A stretch of 7,065 nt of DNA from Pseudomonadota bacterium (GTDB lineage: Bacteria > Pseudomonadota > Alphaproteobacteria > Rhizobiales > Xanthobacteraceae). The position numbers and the translations under genes are program-made. Position 1 is the first letter of the stretch; every line of letters begins with the position of its first letter. The stretch is from NCBI GenBank assembly GCA_023391175.1, contig JAEWBL010000527.1:1-7065 (forward strand), read 5' to 3'. The notes beneath the pieces were generated by a model, which did no database searches, was not told the DNA's origin, and saw only the letters and a program-made list of their open reading frames with translations. Below are positions 1 to 5,884 of the stretch, in pieces.

Positions 1-794
1 GCGGAAGCGTGCTGGATCAGGCCCGGTGCCTGCTTCGGCACCACGCCGGCCACCTCCAGCACCAGCTTGGTGCGGATGGCGCGGGAGAACTCCGCCATGG
101 TCTCGACCGGAATGACGAAGGCGCCGGGGCCGCCGGTCACGCAGTCCTCGTAATAGATATCCAGCTCCGGGATATCGAGCGCGGACGAGGCGGAGCGCTT
201 CATCAGCAGGGGCAGCCCGTTCACCGTGATGCCGCGCCTGACCACCGAATCGCGCGCCAGCGCCACGGGCGGCCCCTGGTTGTTCACGCCGTCGCCCGAC
301 ACGTCGATGACCTTGCGCAGGCCGCGGAAGCCGTTGAGGTCGAACTGGTCGGCGGCGAACAAGAGGGCGCCGGAGATGGAGGTGCGGTAAATGCGCCGGA
401 TGGGCGCGGCCCGCACCGCCTCGGAGAACGCCTTCGCGCTCTCTGGGCCATCGATGATGCGCCAGTCCACCACGATCTTCTGCTCGTTCTCGCCGGCCCA
501 CTCCACATATTCGACCGCGATGCGCCCGTTGGGGCCGAGGCGCAGCGCATCGAGGAATTCGCGGGAGGTGATGGCGGAAGCATAGCCCTCGCGCTGCAGG
601 GCAAGCTCGTCGGCGTCCATGGAATAGGAGACATCGACCGCGAGCACCAGTTCCACATCCACGGCGAGCTTGCCGGAGCCGCCGGCAACGGCCGGCGCTG
701 TGTGGAGAAGGCCGAGGACGAGTAGGCCCGCCGTCAGCAGGCGGGCGGGATCCACAGCACAAAGCCGGCGCGAAAATATTGGGCGCGAGGACAT
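1..794 (-). CDS. DUF1194 domain protein, secreted, von Willebrand factor A-like (3' end outside window)
   Basis: 264 codons read open on the minus strand to the left edge; family length suggests only a few residues are missing. The start at 794 has a GGGAGG Shine-Dalgarno at 804-809 with a 9-nt spacer. Residues 1-37 form a signal peptide: arginines near the N-terminus (RR 9-10), a hydrophobic core LLTAGLLVLGLL (19-30), and an A-V-A cleavage site at about 37, so the mature protein should be periplasmic or secreted. The mature part begins DVELVLAVDVSYSMD; D54-x-S56-x-S58 is the metal-ion-dependent adhesion (MIDAS) motif of von Willebrand A domains. Further on are VIDVSGDGVNNQG, ERR-free variants of the usual RRGITVNGLP segment, and LDIYYEDCVTGGPGAFV, which I recognise as DUF1194. 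The substrate or partner is unknown. It lies downstream of ribB on the same strand, but a 215-nt gap with a hairpin separates them, so it probably has its own promoter. Confidence 0.87.
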   Translation of the reverse strand, partial: MSSRPIFSRRLCAVDPARLLTAGLLVLGLLHTAPAVAGGSGKLAVDVELVLAVDVSYSMDADELALQREGYASAITSREFLDALRLGPNGRIAVEYVEWAGENEQKIVVDWRIIDGPESAKAFSEAVRAAPIRRIYRTSISGALLFAADQFDLNGFRGLRKVIDVSGDGVNNQGPPVALARDSVVRRGITVNGLPLLMKRSASSALDIPELDIYYEDCVTGGPGAFVIPVETMAEFSRAIRTKLVLEVAGVVPKQAPGLIQHAS

Positions 795-974
795 GGACAG
801 CTTCCTCCCGTGGAAGGAACGATGCGGCATCACGTCCGTGAAATGCTGACACCGATCCCGTCCGGGGAGAAGAGCTTTGCCGCCTCAGGGCCTGTCACGT
901 TTTGCGGCGGAATCGTTGCAATGGCGCGCGCCGCGGGCGTCACGCAAGTGTCTTTGAACCTTCACAACGGGTTA

Positions 975-999
975 GCGGCCGGGCACGTGCCCCGGCCGC
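975..999 (-). terminator. GC-rich hairpin after ribB, possible terminator
   Basis: A 9-bp perfect stem (975-983 with 991-999, GCGGCCGGG on the plus strand) encloses a 7-nt loop. An inner GGGCACGTGCCC palindrome gives an alternative longer fold with one bulged base. It begins 11 nt after the ribB stop codon. There is no T-run after the stem on either strand, so it is not a canonical intrinsic terminator. It could be a weak or Rho-assisted terminator or an mRNA 3'-end stabiliser. Confidence 0.45.
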
Positions 1000-1009
1000 A
1001 AGGATTGGC

Positions 1010-2317
1010 TCAATCGAGCGTGTCGGTGCCGACGATCTCGATGCCGAAGCCGGCGAGGCCCACATAGGTGCGCGTCTTGGATGCCAGAAGGCGGATCGAC
1101 TGGATGCCGAGGTCGCGCAGGATCTGCGCCCCCAGGCCCACCTCACGCCAGTGCCGATCGCGCTCCAGCTCGCTGGTGCTCTTCTCGGAATTCTGACCCA
1201 TGGCGACAGCCGGCACGCCGCTGGTGCCGTCGCGCAGATAGACCAGCACGCCGCGGCCCTCGGCGTCGATGCGCTCCAGGCTCTTCTGCAGGATCTTGCC
1301 GCCGCTGAAGGCGTCGGCGATGGCATCGGCCCGGTGCAGGCGCACCAGCACCTTCTCGCCGTCGCCGATGCGACCCTTGACGAGGGCGAGGTGGTTCACC
1401 GGGTCGAAGGGCGTCACATAGGAATAGCCCTGCAACTCGCCGACGATGGTCGGCACCGGGAATTCCGCCGCCCGCGTCACCAGCTTCTCGCGCGCCTGCC
1501 GATAGGCGATGAGATCGGCCACCGAGATACGCGTAAGGTTGTGCTTCTCGGCGAAGGTGGTCACCTGCGGCCCGCGCTGCACCGTGCCGTCGTCATTCAC
1601 CAGCTCGGCGATGACGCCGATGGGCGGCAGGCCGGCGAGGCGGCACAGATCCACCGCCGCTTCCGTGTGGCCGGAGCGGATGAGCACGCCGCCCTCGCGG
1701 GCAATGAGCGGGAAGACATGGCCCGGCCGCACGAAATCGCCGGCGCCCATGTTGGGGTTGGCGAGAGCACGCACCGTGTTGGTGCGCTCTTCCGCCGAGA
1801 TGCCGGTGGTGGTGCCGTGGCGCACGTCGATGGAGACGGTGAAGGCCGTGCCCATGGGCGCGTCGTTGTTCGACACCATGGGATCGAGCCGCAGCCGCTT
1901 CGCCTCGGACGGGGGCAAAGGCGTGCAGACGATGCCGGAGGTGTTGCGGATGACGAAGGCCATCTTCTCCGGCGTCGCCAGCGAGGCGGCGAGGATGAGG
2001 TCGCCTTCGTTCTCGCGGTCGTCATCGTCGGTGACGACGATGATCTCCCCGCGCGCGATGGCTTCGATGGCGGACTGGACGCGGGCCTGGGTGGTATCGG
2101 TCACGGGCAAACCTCGGATGGGCGTGGAAAGGCCGAGGAAATCGTTGGGCGTCACCTGCTGCCCGGTCGCCTCGGCGATCTTTTCGGCCGTCTCGCGGGA
2201 GATCCAGGCGCGCTCGTCATTGCACAGGGCCGTCACGCTGGCCGGGGACATGCCCACCTGCCGCGCGAACGCGCTGCGCTTCGTACCGGTTGCCGAGAGC
2301 CATTCCGCGAGCTTCAT
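1010..2317 (-). CDS. ribB: 3,4-dihydroxy-2-butanone 4-phosphate synthase, RibBX type, with N-terminal HTH domain
   Basis: 435 aa, cytoplasmic enzyme of riboflavin synthesis, turning ribulose 5-phosphate into 3,4-dihydroxy-2-butanone 4-phosphate plus formate. Three parts are visible. Residues 1-62 are a Cro/YdaS-like helix-turn-helix (AFARQVGMSPASVTALC at 17-32, then VTPNDFLG). Residues about 73-280 are the DHBP synthase domain with its active-site signature intact: RENEGD 101-106, RHGTTTGISAEER 166-178, RPGH 197-200, RSGHTEAAVDL with H217, and E238 in AELVNDDG. Residues about 290-435 resemble GTP cyclohydrolase II (NHLALVKGRIGDGEKVLVRLHR, GRGVLVYLRDG), but the segment that should carry three zinc-binding cysteines reads ADAIADAFSGGK. 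The third domain is therefore probably inactive, as in the RibBX variants described in Proteobacteria, and a separate ribA is expected elsewhere. The HTH requires the start at 2317. No Shine-Dalgarno precedes that ATG, which fits a leaderless transcript. Confidence 0.93.
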   Translation of the reverse strand: MKLAEWLSATGTKRSAFARQVGMSPASVTALCNDERAWISRETAEKIAEATGQQVTPNDFLGLSTPIRGLPVTDTTQARVQSAIEAIARGEIIVVTDDDDRENEGDLILAASLATPEKMAFVIRNTSGIVCTPLPPSEAKRLRLDPMVSNNDAPMGTAFTVSIDVRHGTTTGISAEERTNTVRALANPNMGAGDFVRPGHVFPLIAREGGVLIRSGHTEAAVDLCRLAGLPPIGVIAELVNDDGTVQRGPQVTTFAEKHNLTRISVADLIAYRQAREKLVTRAAEFPVPTIVGELQGYSYVTPFDPVNHLALVKGRIGDGEKVLVRLHRADAIADAFSGGKILQKSLERIDAEGRGVLVYLRDGTSGVPAVAMGQNSEKSTSELERDRHWREVGLGAQILRDLGIQSIRLLASKTRTYVGLAGFGIEIVGTDTLD

Positions 2318-2323
2318 GGGGCA

Positions 2324-2351
2324 AGCATAGCAGGGTGAATTTCAGTGACAA
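2324..2351 (-). promoter_or_regulatory. predicted sigma70-type promoter of ribB
   Basis: On the minus strand TTGTCA (2351-2346, 5 of 6 to TTGACA) is followed after 16 nt by TATGCT (2329-2324, 4 of 6 to TATAAT). TGC directly before the -10 box makes it an extended -10. Only 6 nt separate the -10 box from the ATG at 2317, so transcription would start at or within a base or two of the start codon. No FMN riboswitch fits between promoter and gene. Confidence 0.5.
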
Positions 2352-2358
2352 TGAAATT
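2338..2358. promoter_or_regulatory. palindrome around the ribB -35 box, candidate operator
   Basis: AATTTCA (2338-2344) and TGAAATT (2352-2358) are perfect 7-bp inverted arms separated by 7 nt. The spacer contains the whole -35 hexamer of the predicted ribB promoter. A dimeric repressor bound here would block RNA polymerase. The HTH at the N-terminus of RibB itself is one possible ligand, but nothing in the sequence proves that. Confidence 0.4.
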
Positions 2359-2485
2359 GTTTGGTGCGGCGCCTGGCTGGCGTATTCGCTTCGGCTGAAT
2401 TTGTGGGGTCGGGCCTGCGGCGCGCTTGGCGCAGGCCGGCTTCCGCACGATGATCCCGTCTGGGGCGTGCGGAGATCGAATTCCA

Positions 2486-3049
2486 ATGAAGGCCTGGCTC
2501 TGGCGCAACTGGGTGGCCGGGGCGGGCTTCATGGCCATCGCCCTCCTGCTCACCGCTCCGCTCGTCGCCGGCGCGGGGCGCGGCGTCCTGCTGATCTTCC
2601 TCGCCTCGCCCCTCTACATGCTGCATCAGGTCGAGGAGCATGCGGGCGACCGCTTCCGCACTTACGTGAACAGGGTGGTCTTCGGCGGGGTCGAGGCACT
2701 GACCGTCACGGACGTGCTCTGGATCAATCTCCCGGGCGTGTGGGGCATCAATCTCGCCACGGTCTATGTGGCATGGCTCGCCGGCGCCGGATGGGGATTG
2801 GCCGCGGCGTATCTCATCCTCGTCAACGGCGTCGCCCATCTGGGCATGGCCCTGCGCTTCCGCAGCTACAATCCGGGACTTGCGACCGGCGCGCTGGTGT
2901 TCGTCCCCTTCGGCGTCACGGTCGCCATGCTGGTGCCTGCATCTCCCGCGCAGCACGCTTTGGCGCTCGCCATCGCGGTTGGCGTCCACGCCGCCATCAT
3001 CGTGCGCGTGAGGTTCAACATCGCCCACGCGGCAACGAGGGGCCGTTGA
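2486..3049 (+). CDS. HXXEE-family membrane protein
   Basis: 187 aa, integral membrane protein of unknown function. The naming motif is H47-Q-V-E50-E51 in YMLHQVEEH. Two other segments I associate with this family follow: NGVAHLGMAL (114-123) and RSYNPGLATG (126-135). Hydrophobic stretches at about 9-30, 33-46, 86-121, 133-152 and 156-174 suggest five or six membrane segments. The retained His and Glu residues could bind a metal, but no reaction is established. The start at 2486 has GGAG at 2471-2474 with an 11-nt spacer. An upstream in-frame ATG at 2426 would add 20 residues of non-membrane sequence with no better ribosome site. The gene is divergent from ribB, sharing a 168-nt intergenic region, and is the last chromosomal gene before the tRNA attachment site. 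Confidence 0.8.
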   Translation: MKAWLWRNWVAGAGFMAIALLLTAPLVAGAGRGVLLIFLASPLYMLHQVEEHAGDRFRTYVNRVVFGGVEALTVTDVLWINLPGVWGINLATVYVAWLAGAGWGLAAAYLILVNGVAHLGMALRFRSYNPGLATGALVFVPFGVTVAMLVPASPAQHALALAIAVGVHAAIIVRVRFNIAHAATRGR

Positions 3050-3079
3050 TCGGCGGATGTGGAGCGGAGGAGGCGAGGT

Positions 3080-3128
3080 TGGTGAGCCCGTCGGGATTCG
3101 AACCCGAGACCCCATGATTAAAAGTCAC
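3080..3128 (-). pseudogene. 3' fragment of tRNA-Lys(UUU)
   Basis: Read on the minus strand this is tRNA positions about 28-76. It comprises the 3' part of the anticodon stem 5' strand (GTGA), anticodon loop CTTTTAA with anticodon TTT, stem TCATG, variable GGGTC, T arm TCGGG-TTCGAAT-CCCGA, acceptor CGGGCTC, discriminator A and encoded CCA. Sequence upstream of position 28 (plus-strand 3129 onward) does not resemble a tRNA: position 27 cannot pair with 43, and no D arm or GAGCCCG 5' acceptor strand exists. It is a displaced 3' half, not a working gene. Confidence 0.88.
3080..3128. other. attachment site (att) of the integrated element, left junction
   Basis: The tRNA-Lys similarity ends sharply at 3128/3129, with a tyrosine recombinase gene starting 181 bp further on. 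This is the classic left-over direct repeat made when an element integrates in the 3' half of a tRNA gene. The repeat is about 49 bp. The matching copy, joined to the chromosomal 5' half as an intact tRNA-Lys, should sit at the far right end of the element, outside the window. The crossover probably lies in or near the anticodon loop, as for most tRNA-targeting recombinases. Confidence 0.82.
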
Positions 3129-3140
3129 CTTCGATCGGTG

Positions 3141-3250
3141 GACAGGCAGAGACAGAACAAGACGCTCAGTTCGATACAAGCCTTTCTAATCGCAAAGAAA
3201 TGTAGGAATTTCTTCACTTGTCTAAGACAGCCGCAGACACCTCTAGACAG
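3141..3250 (+). repeat. GACA iterons with 10-bp spacing between att and integrase
   Basis: Two clusters of a short motif occur in exact 10-bp steps. GACAG lies at 3141 and 3151 (a diverged GACGC at 3161), then GACAG at 3226, GACAC at 3236 and GACAG at 3246, most preceded by A. At 3219-3229 TGTCT-A-AGACA gives one copy in inverted orientation. The position between att and int, and the one-turn helical spacing, suit arm-type binding sites for the integrase or sites for the AlpA-like protein. This is inference. Confidence 0.5.
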
Positions 3251-3273
3251 CCTCAGTCTGTTACCCCATTAAT
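3244..3273 (+). promoter_or_regulatory. possible integrase promoter
   Basis: TAGACA (3244-3249, 5 of 6 to TTGACA) and ATTAAT (3268-3273, 4 of 6 to TATAAT) are 18 nt apart, giving a short leader before the int ATG at 3309. The -35 box overlaps the last GACAG iteron, so a protein bound there could repress int. A weaker alternative is TTGTCT (3219-3224) with TCTAGA (3242-3247). Confidence 0.3.
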
Positions 3274-3305
3274 ACCCGGACGCCAATCCTCCGCTTCGGG
3301 GTAAC
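3260..3305 (+). promoter_or_regulatory. inverted repeat covering the integrase ribosome binding site
   Basis: GTTACCCC (3260-3267) and GGGGTAAC (3298-3305) are perfect 8-bp arms separated by 30 nt. The right arm contains GGGG (3298-3301), the only Shine-Dalgarno-like run before the int ATG, 7 nt away. In a transcript starting upstream of 3260 this stem would hide the ribosome site. In DNA it could be an operator flanking the -10 box. Confidence 0.4.
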
Positions 3306-3308
3306 ACC

Positions 3309-4565
3309 ATGTCGAAGGCGCTCACGGTCAAGGCTCTCGAAAACATCAAACCGTCCTCGTCGCGCAGGGAAATCCCCGACGGGCTGGTGACGGGCCTTTA
3401 TCTTGTAGTGCAGCCATCCGGCGCCATGAGCTGGGCGGTGCGCTATCGCTTCCAGGGCTCGCCGAAGAAGCACACCCTCGGCGCCTATCCCGGCATAAAG
3501 CTTCCCGACGCCCGCGCCCTCGCGAGCAAAGCTCTAGTGGCGGTGGCCGAGGGACGGAACCCCGCTCAGGATAAGCAAGACGCCAAGCGCGCCGCGCGGG
3601 ATGCGGTGAACGACGATATCGAAACCATCGTGGACAGCTTTGTCGAGCGCTACGCTCGGCCTCACACCAAGCCGGGCACAGCCGAGCAGACGGAGCGGCT
3701 TCTGCGCAAGGAGGTGATTCCGGGGTGGAGGGGTCGGCGGGTGGGCAGCATCACGCGGCGAGACGTGATCGAGGTATTGGACCGAATTGTCGATCGCGGC
3801 GCGCCGGTGACAGCTAATCGGGTGCTCGCCGCTGTGCGTCGCATGTTCCGATGGGCCCTTGAGCGCGGCATTATCGACGCCTCACCTACCGACGGCGTGC
3901 GAGCACCATCGGCCGAGAAGGCTCGCGACCGGGTGCTCTCCGATGGCGAGTTGCATCGCGTCTGGATCGCCTCCGATGCGATCGGCTGGCCCTTTGGCCC
4001 TTTCGTCAAGCTGCTGGTGCTCACCGGGCAACGCCGGGAGGAGGTAGCTGCGATGCGGTGGCCGGAGCTTGATTTGGACGCCGCGACATGGACGATCCCG
4101 GCCGAGCGGTCGAAAAATGGTCAAGCCCATGTCGTCCCCCTCGCGCCGGCGGCGGTGGCTATCCTCCGGAAAATCCCAATCGTGATCCACGAGGCGAAGC
4201 CGAGCCCGTTTGTGTTCACGACGAACGGCACCAGTCACATTTCAGGATACTCGCGCGCGAAGGCGGCCCTAGATGCCGCCATCCTTGCTCGGCTGAAAAA
4301 GGAGGCGGCCGACGCTGGCGCCGATCCTGACAAGGTGGAGCTAGCTCCCTGGCGCTTCCACGATCTGCGGCGGACCATGGCGTCGGGAATGGCGCGGCTC
4401 GGCATCCCTCTGCATGTCGTGGAAAAGCTGCTGAACCACATTTCGGGGAGCTTCGGCGGGATCGTGGGGGTGTACCAACGCCACGACTTCGCGAACGAAA
4501 AGCGGCTTGCAGCGGACGCGTGGGCAACTCACGTGATTGCAACAGACAAGGGGCGGCAGCAATGA
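3309..4565 (+). CDS. int: tyrosine recombinase / integrase, P4 type
   Basis: 418 aa, a normal full length for P4-like integrases. Residues about 1-95 are the arm-binding domain (former DUF4102: IPDGLVTGLYLVVQPSG, YRFQGSPKKHTLGAYPGIKLPDAR). Residues about 105-200 are the SAM-like core-binding domain. Residues about 205-405 are the catalytic domain with all expected active-site residues: R242 in LTGQRREEV, K269 in ERSKNGQAHVVPL, H351 and R354 in HDLRRT, H377 in LLNHISGS, and the nucleophile Y389 in GVYQRH. It would cut and rejoin DNA at the tRNA-Lys att site. The start ATG follows GGGG with a 7-nt spacer. The last bases overlap the next gene (ATGA), so the two are probably translated together. 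Upstream DNA carries iterons and an inverted repeat that may control it. Confidence 0.95.
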   Translation: MSKALTVKALENIKPSSSRREIPDGLVTGLYLVVQPSGAMSWAVRYRFQGSPKKHTLGAYPGIKLPDARALASKALVAVAEGRNPAQDKQDAKRAARDAVNDDIETIVDSFVERYARPHTKPGTAEQTERLLRKEVIPGWRGRRVGSITRRDVIEVLDRIVDRGAPVTANRVLAAVRRMFRWALERGIIDASPTDGVRAPSAEKARDRVLSDGELHRVWIASDAIGWPFGPFVKLLVLTGQRREEVAAMRWPELDLDAATWTIPAERSKNGQAHVVPLAPAAVAILRKIPIVIHEAKPSPFVFTTNGTSHISGYSRAKAALDAAILARLKKEAADAGADPDKVELAPWRFHDLRRTMASGMARLGIPLHVVEKLLNHISGSFGGIVGVYQRHDFANEKRLAADAWATHVIATDKGRQQ

Positions 4566-5125
4566 ACGGAACCCTTCAGAGAGAAGATGTTGCAAAAGAA
4601 GCCGTTAGAAAGATATTCACTATATGCAATTTGTGTTTTGCGGATTTAGATAAATCAATTCATGAAAATAATGGCACAATAGACAGCATCAAAGTAGGAA
4701 TGGCATTTAACAGATTAGGACAAACAGGTGACGAATTAATAAAGAAGGCGCGGCTTGGAGATAAGGATGCCACGTTTGCAATCGATAATTTTGCAGCTGC
4801 CGCAGTTGGCGGAGGCGCGAAATTACCTAAATCACTAGCAAAATACGTCATAGACAAGGTGATGGGTAGAATTGATACGCCAAAGAAACCGGGCAGGGCA
4901 TCATTTAATAATGATAGACGTGATTTCGCGATAATTGTTTCCGTTACAACATTAAATAGTGTTTATGGATTTGCTATTTCTCGCGGAATGAGAGGTGGAT
5001 CCGAGACGGCATGTTCGATTGTTTCGGAGGTATTGGAGGAGTTTGGAACGCATTTAGCTGAGGACAGTGTTTATCGAATTTGGAGCGCGGGAAAAGGCGC
5101 TTTTCCAAGCTTGAAAATCCGCTAG
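4562..5125 (+). CDS. AT-rich gene of unknown function coupled to the integrase
   Basis: 187 aa, no function I can assign. The ATG at 4562 overlaps the int stop codon (ATGA) and has AAGGGG at 4548-4553, 8 nt upstream. The frame is also open back to an ATG at 4520, but that would overlap int by 46 nt. GC is roughly 40 percent by eye, with many AAT, ATA and TTT codons, clearly unlike its neighbours. The N-terminal half is helical with a small-residue patch (NFAAAAVGGGAKLP). The C-terminal half, from KKPGRASFNNDRRD through SETACSIVSEVLEEFGTHLAEDSVYRIW split over residues about 105-176, has the look of a compact helical, perhaps DNA-binding, domain. I have the impression of similar proteins beside integrases in other genomic islands, but cannot verify it. 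No signal peptide or membrane segment. Confidence 0.75.
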   Translation: MNGTLQREDVAKEAVRKIFTICNLCFADLDKSIHENNGTIDSIKVGMAFNRLGQTGDELIKKARLGDKDATFAIDNFAAAAVGGGAKLPKSLAKYVIDKVMGRIDTPKKPGRASFNNDRRDFAIIVSVTTLNSVYGFAISRGMRGGSETACSIVSEVLEEFGTHLAEDSVYRIWSAGKGAFPSLKIR

Positions 5126-5231
5126 CTCGACCATCGGGCTCATTCTCGTCGATTGCGTCCGGTGTAGGCGCCGCCGCACATGTCATTCCCTGTCTCGCGA
5201 GCACCCACATGGCTCACGAAAGGCAAACGAC

Positions 5232-5438
5232 ATGAGCGAGGAAGACGAAAACGAAAAGTTCCTGACGAAGGGTCTCGTTGCCCAGCGCTACAGCACGACG
5301 ACCCGCAGTATTGATCGTTATGCAAAGAACGAGAAGTCCGGGTTCCCGAAGCCCATCTACCTTGCCGACCGGCCTTATTGGCGGTTGAGCGATCTGGTGA
5401 AGTGGGAACGCTCCTGTGACGGGCAGGAGGCTGCCTGA
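5232..5438 (+). CDS. AlpA-family / excisionase-type HTH DNA-binding protein
   Basis: 68 aa. After an acidic tail (MSEEDENEK) residues 11-32 (LTKGLVAQRYSTTTRSIDRYAK) form a MerR/AlpA-like helix-turn-helix. FPKPIYLADRPYWRLSDLVKW (about 38-58) is the usual wing and last helix of the family, with the typical F-P-x-P and W-R-x-S-D-L. Such proteins next to a P4-type integrase act as excisionases or as activators of the integrase promoter. The start at 5232 is preceded by GAAAGG (5218-5223). The gene begins 106 nt after the AT-rich gene, so a promoter may lie between, though I see no good one. It leads the tightly packed downstream gene run. Confidence 0.83.
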   Translation: MSEEDENEKFLTKGLVAQRYSTTTRSIDRYAKNEKSGFPKPIYLADRPYWRLSDLVKWERSCDGQEAA

Positions 5439-5441
5439 TCC

Positions 5442-5645
5442 ATGCGCTTCAACACGAAGAAGCCCGCCGCCGCTGGAACGGCGCGCGGGCCTCGGGAATG
5501 CGATCACGCCGGGCAGCTGATCGACACCGAGGATAGCGAACCCCTCCTGCGGCATCAAGCACGCGTTCTTGCGATGCGATTTCGCCTCAGTCCCTCCCAC
5601 GCCAGCACCATCGCGGCCCTAGCCTTCTCGGGGGGCGCCCGATGA
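5442..5645 (+). CDS. small protein of unknown function
   Basis: 67 aa, not recognised. It starts 3 nt after the AlpA-like stop codon with a strong AGGAGG at 5425-5430 and ends with an ATGA overlap into the next gene; those two signals are the main support. The N-terminus is basic (MRFNTKKP). Residues about 36-62 (RHQARVLAMRFRLSPSHASTIAALAF) could form helices, possibly a small HTH, but it is too short to be sure. No signal peptide. Confidence 0.65.
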   Translation: MRFNTKKPAAAGTARGPRECDHAGQLIDTEDSEPLLRHQARVLAMRFRLSPSHASTIAALAFSGGAR

Positions 5646-5884
5646 AAATCCTCCCCTTCGAACCTCGCCCGTGCTCGCGCATCATCCTTGATGCCGGCCG
5701 GATCACGCGAAGCCCCTTCCCGGAAGAGATAGGCACCAATCGGTTTTTTCTCACCTTCCAGACGCCAGACGGATGCTCGCTCGGCGTGTGGGATGGGGAA
5801 AGCCGCGCCGATGCGCTCGCCGCGGCCTCGCCGTGGATCGCAGACGGATGCCGCCTGATTGACCATACCGAAGGAGGCGCCTGA
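5642..5884 (+). CDS. small protein of unknown function
   Basis: 80 aa, not recognised. The start ATG overlaps the preceding stop (ATGA) and the stop overlaps the next start (TGATG). Upstream is only a G-run (5629-5635), so translational coupling is likely. It is probably a small mixed alpha/beta fold: NRFFLTFQTPDGCSLGVWDGES (33-54) looks like strands, followed by a helix ADALAAASPWIADG. Soluble and cytoplasmic by composition. Confidence 0.65.
   Translation: MKILPFEPRPCSRIILDAGRITRSPFPEEIGTNRFFLTFQTPDGCSLGVWDGESRADALAAASPWIADGCRLIDHTEGGA

Noticed and set aside
9..725. 238-codon plus-strand frame opposite the DUF1194 gene
   Set aside because: The minus-strand frame has a signal peptide, MIDAS motif and ribosome site; this one has no recognisable domain.
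902..2338. 478-codon plus-strand frame opposite ribB
   Set aside because: ribB on the other strand has clear conserved motifs; this frame only mirrors its GC-rich third positions.
2320..2350. CAGGGTGAATTTC on the plus strand, similar to a piece of the FMN riboswitch
   Set aside because: It is on the wrong strand for ribB, and the other conserved RFN blocks (such as ACCGGCGGT) are absent nearby.
2290..3117. Long plus-strand frame ending in SPSGFEPETP
   Set aside because: It starts inside ribB, overlaps the HXXEE gene in another frame and ends in antisense tRNA; the arginine- and proline-rich translation is typical of a shadow frame.
3057..3272. Plus-strand 71-codon reading frame containing GIRTRDP
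   Set aside because: It is the antisense translation of the tRNA-Lys fragment, a well-known spurious product. It also runs through the iteron region and has no ribosome site.
5090..5106. GGAAAAG-GCG-CTTTTCC hairpin near the end of the AT-rich gene
   Set aside because: It is a perfect 7-bp stem, but it lies within the coding sequence and is not followed by a T-run, so it is not called a terminator.
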